Shown here one piece after another: positions 33,587 through 34,608 of a stretch of DNA of 34,608 bases (within the stretch, counting starts at the first letter, position 1; each line of letters starts with the position of its first letter). Below the pieces are notes generated by a model. It was not told the origin of the DNA and did no database searches. It saw only the letters and a list, made by a program, of their open reading frames with translations. Where the stretch lies: assembly GCA_004555245.1 (NCBI GenBank), contig SFIS01000025.1, positions 1 to 34,608 on the forward strand, written 5' to 3'. The DNA is from Bacteroidales bacterium. GTDB taxonomy: Bacteria; Bacteroidota; Bacteroidia; Bacteroidales; Bacteroidaceae. The position numbers and the translations under genes are program-made.

Positions 33587-34026
33587 CACTATGACTATCT
33601 TGCCTTCTCACTTTGACTATCTTGCCTTCTCACTATGACTATCTTGCAGGCTCACTTTGACTATTTTGCAGGCTCACTTTGACTATCTTGCATTCTCACT
33701 ATGACTATCTTGCAGGCTCACTATGACTATCTTGCATTCCCACTATGACTATCTTGCCTTCTCACTTTGACTATCTTGCAAGCTCACTAAGACTATCTTG
33801 CAGGCTCACTTTGACTATCTTGCAGGCTCACTTTGACTTTCTTGCATTCCCACTATGACTATCTTGCAGGCTCACTATGACTATTTTGCATTCCCACTAT
33901 GACTATATTGCCTTCCCACTATGACTATCTTGCAGGCTCACTATGACTATCTTGCATTCCCACTATGACTATCTTGCATTCCCAATATAACTTTCTTGCC
34001 TTCTCACTTTGACTATCTTGCAGGAC
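33587..34026. repeat. Twenty tandem 22-bp repeats
   Basis: Twenty consecutive units of exactly 22 bp start with CAC at 33587 and every 22 bp to 34005. The constant core is CAC(A/T variant)TGACTATCTTGC, as in CACTATGACTATCTTGC. The fifth base is mostly A or T, and the last five bases take a few states (AGGCT, ATTCC, CTTCT, rarely ATTCT, CTTCC, AAGCT). Units 10, 12, 14, 15 and 19 carry core substitutions. 22 is not a multiple of three, so this is no coding repeat. There are no unique spacers, so it is not a CRISPR array. The preceding 33415-33586 shows no gene. Confidence 0.9.
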
Positions 34027-34050
34027 ACTATAATGCCCTTTTGCACTTTT

Positions 34051-34105
34051 CGACTTAAGTCAAAACATCTTCCGACTATAGTCAAAAGATCTTCCGACTT
34101 TAGTC
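34051..34105. repeat. Three GACT/AGTC palindromes at 22-bp spacing
   Basis: CGACTTAAGTC (34051), CGACTATAGTC (34073) and CGACTTTAGTC (34095) start exactly 22 bp apart, with AAAACATCTTC / AAAAGATCTTC between them. The first two contain perfect 10-bp palindromes; the third has a two-base mismatch at its centre. They continue the period of the tandem array but with a changed unit and a phase shift. Confidence 0.75.
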
Positions 34106-34149
34106 GAAAGATTAAAAAGATATTAAAAATGAGTTGGAGGCAATGAACT

Positions 34150-34195
34150 AAAAAACAGCAGTCATACATCTTTCAAGAAGTATATGACTGCTGTT
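34150..34195 (-). terminator. Terminator of the surface-protein gene
   Basis: Perfect 13-bp inverted repeat (AACAGCAGTCATA 34154-34166 with 34183-34195) followed on the minus strand by T6 (complement of 34150-34155). It lies 49 bp after the stop of the gene at 34245. Confidence 0.85.
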
Positions 34196-34244
34196 AAAAT
34201 ATAGGTTTCTATCTGTTATTAATCAAATGATTACCGATATAAGA

Positions 34245-34608
34245 CTATTTTACTATAAGCTTCTGTCCTTTCACTATATAAATTCCTTTAGGAAGACCAT
34301 TTAAATCTTTAGCATTCTTTCGGACCACCTTACCTTGGAGATTATAAATGTCGAAAAGATTACTATTAACTTGAACTGTTTCTATCCCAACTGTTTGTGT
34401 CACAATAATCTTACCAGGCTTATAACTAATCTCGTAGTTCTGAGCCTCTGCACCAGAGACAGTCACCTCATATTCACCAGGATCGCTTGACGAAGTGGCC
34501 GTTGTCGTAAGCGTAGGTTTCTTCGTAAGAACCGCTTCTGTCTCACCGTTCTTGAAACCACTGTACTCAGCCTTCAATGTCGGCAATGCATCACCCTGCT
34601 TCATCGTG
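34245..34608 (-). CDS. C-terminal end of an MBG-domain surface protein with sorting tail (partial)
   Basis: The frame is open to the window edge, so only the last 121 codons or so are seen and the start lies outside. The first part matches an MBG/Ig-like repeat (GDALPTLKAEYSGFKNGE, then PTLTTTATSSSDPGEYEV, SGAEAQNYEISYKPGKIIVT). The final segment (FDIYNLQGKVVRKNAKDLNG, LPKGIYIVKGQKLIVK) looks like a type IX secretion C-terminal sorting domain. The product is thus likely a large secreted or cell-surface protein with tandem MBG domains. Base composition is more AT-rich than the core genes. Confidence 0.75.
   Translation of the reverse strand, partial: TMKQGDALPTLKAEYSGFKNGETEAVLTKKPTLTTTATSSSDPGEYEVTVSGAEAQNYEISYKPGKIIVTQTVGIETVQVNSNLFDIYNLQGKVVRKNAKDLNGLPKGIYIVKGQKLIVK

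Noticed and set aside
33422..33616. 64-codon frame running into the tandem repeats
   Set aside because: No signal, no domain, and its end is merely repeat sequence; 22-bp units do not keep reading frame.
33587..34026. CRISPR array
   Set aside because: Units are contiguous 22-mers without unique spacers, and no cas genes are present.

Overview
The window looks like a chromosome segment of a Bacteroidales bacterium, most likely Prevotella or a close relative. Supporting signs are five or more clean Bacteroidetes -7 boxes (TAnnTTTG, often running on into CA), starts without obvious Shine-Dalgarno sequences, an enlarged SecA (1139 aa), a Bacteroidetes-type LptD, an Lnb-type lipoprotein N-acyltransferase, and a MBG-plus-sorting-tail surface protein of type IX secretion style. 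The assignment rests on sequence features only; no database was searched.

Layout. 1-2.9 kb (+): a secreted 5'-nucleotidase and the Nudix enzyme NudC. 3.2-15.2 kb (-): a C69 dipeptidase, a small beta-barrel, CstA, SerS, SecA, a phosphatase-fold protein that seems to have lost its catalytic centre, and Lnb. 15.3-18.6 kb (+): an outer-membrane barrel, LptC and a CNNM/CBS/CorC membrane protein, ending at a strong terminator. 18.7-22.4 kb is an AT-richer accessory insert: a candidate structured RNA behind a promoter, the 3' remnant of an SF1 helicase, an AlbA_2/Schlafen-type ATP-binding protein, a helically phased GACTA array, a DUF6398 protein and an XRE regulator. 22.4-30.5 kb (-) returns to core genes: a KefB-type antiporter, LptD, an HD-domain protein and an OadA-like carboxyltransferase whose biotin domain lacks the biotin lysine. 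30.8-33.4 kb (+): a lipoprotein and an ExuT-like MFS transporter. The end holds twenty 22-bp tandem repeats, then three GACT/AGTC palindromes at the same 22-bp spacing, and the 3' end of a cell-surface protein gene.

Coherent themes are envelope biogenesis (SecA, Lnb, LptC, LptD, several barrels and lipoproteins) and nutrient salvage (5'-nucleotidase, dipeptidase, CstA, hexuronate transport). The items most worth a second look are the structured RNA in the insert, the two GACTA-based repeat arrays, the degenerate phosphatase beside lnb, and the carboxyltransferase without a biotin lysine.
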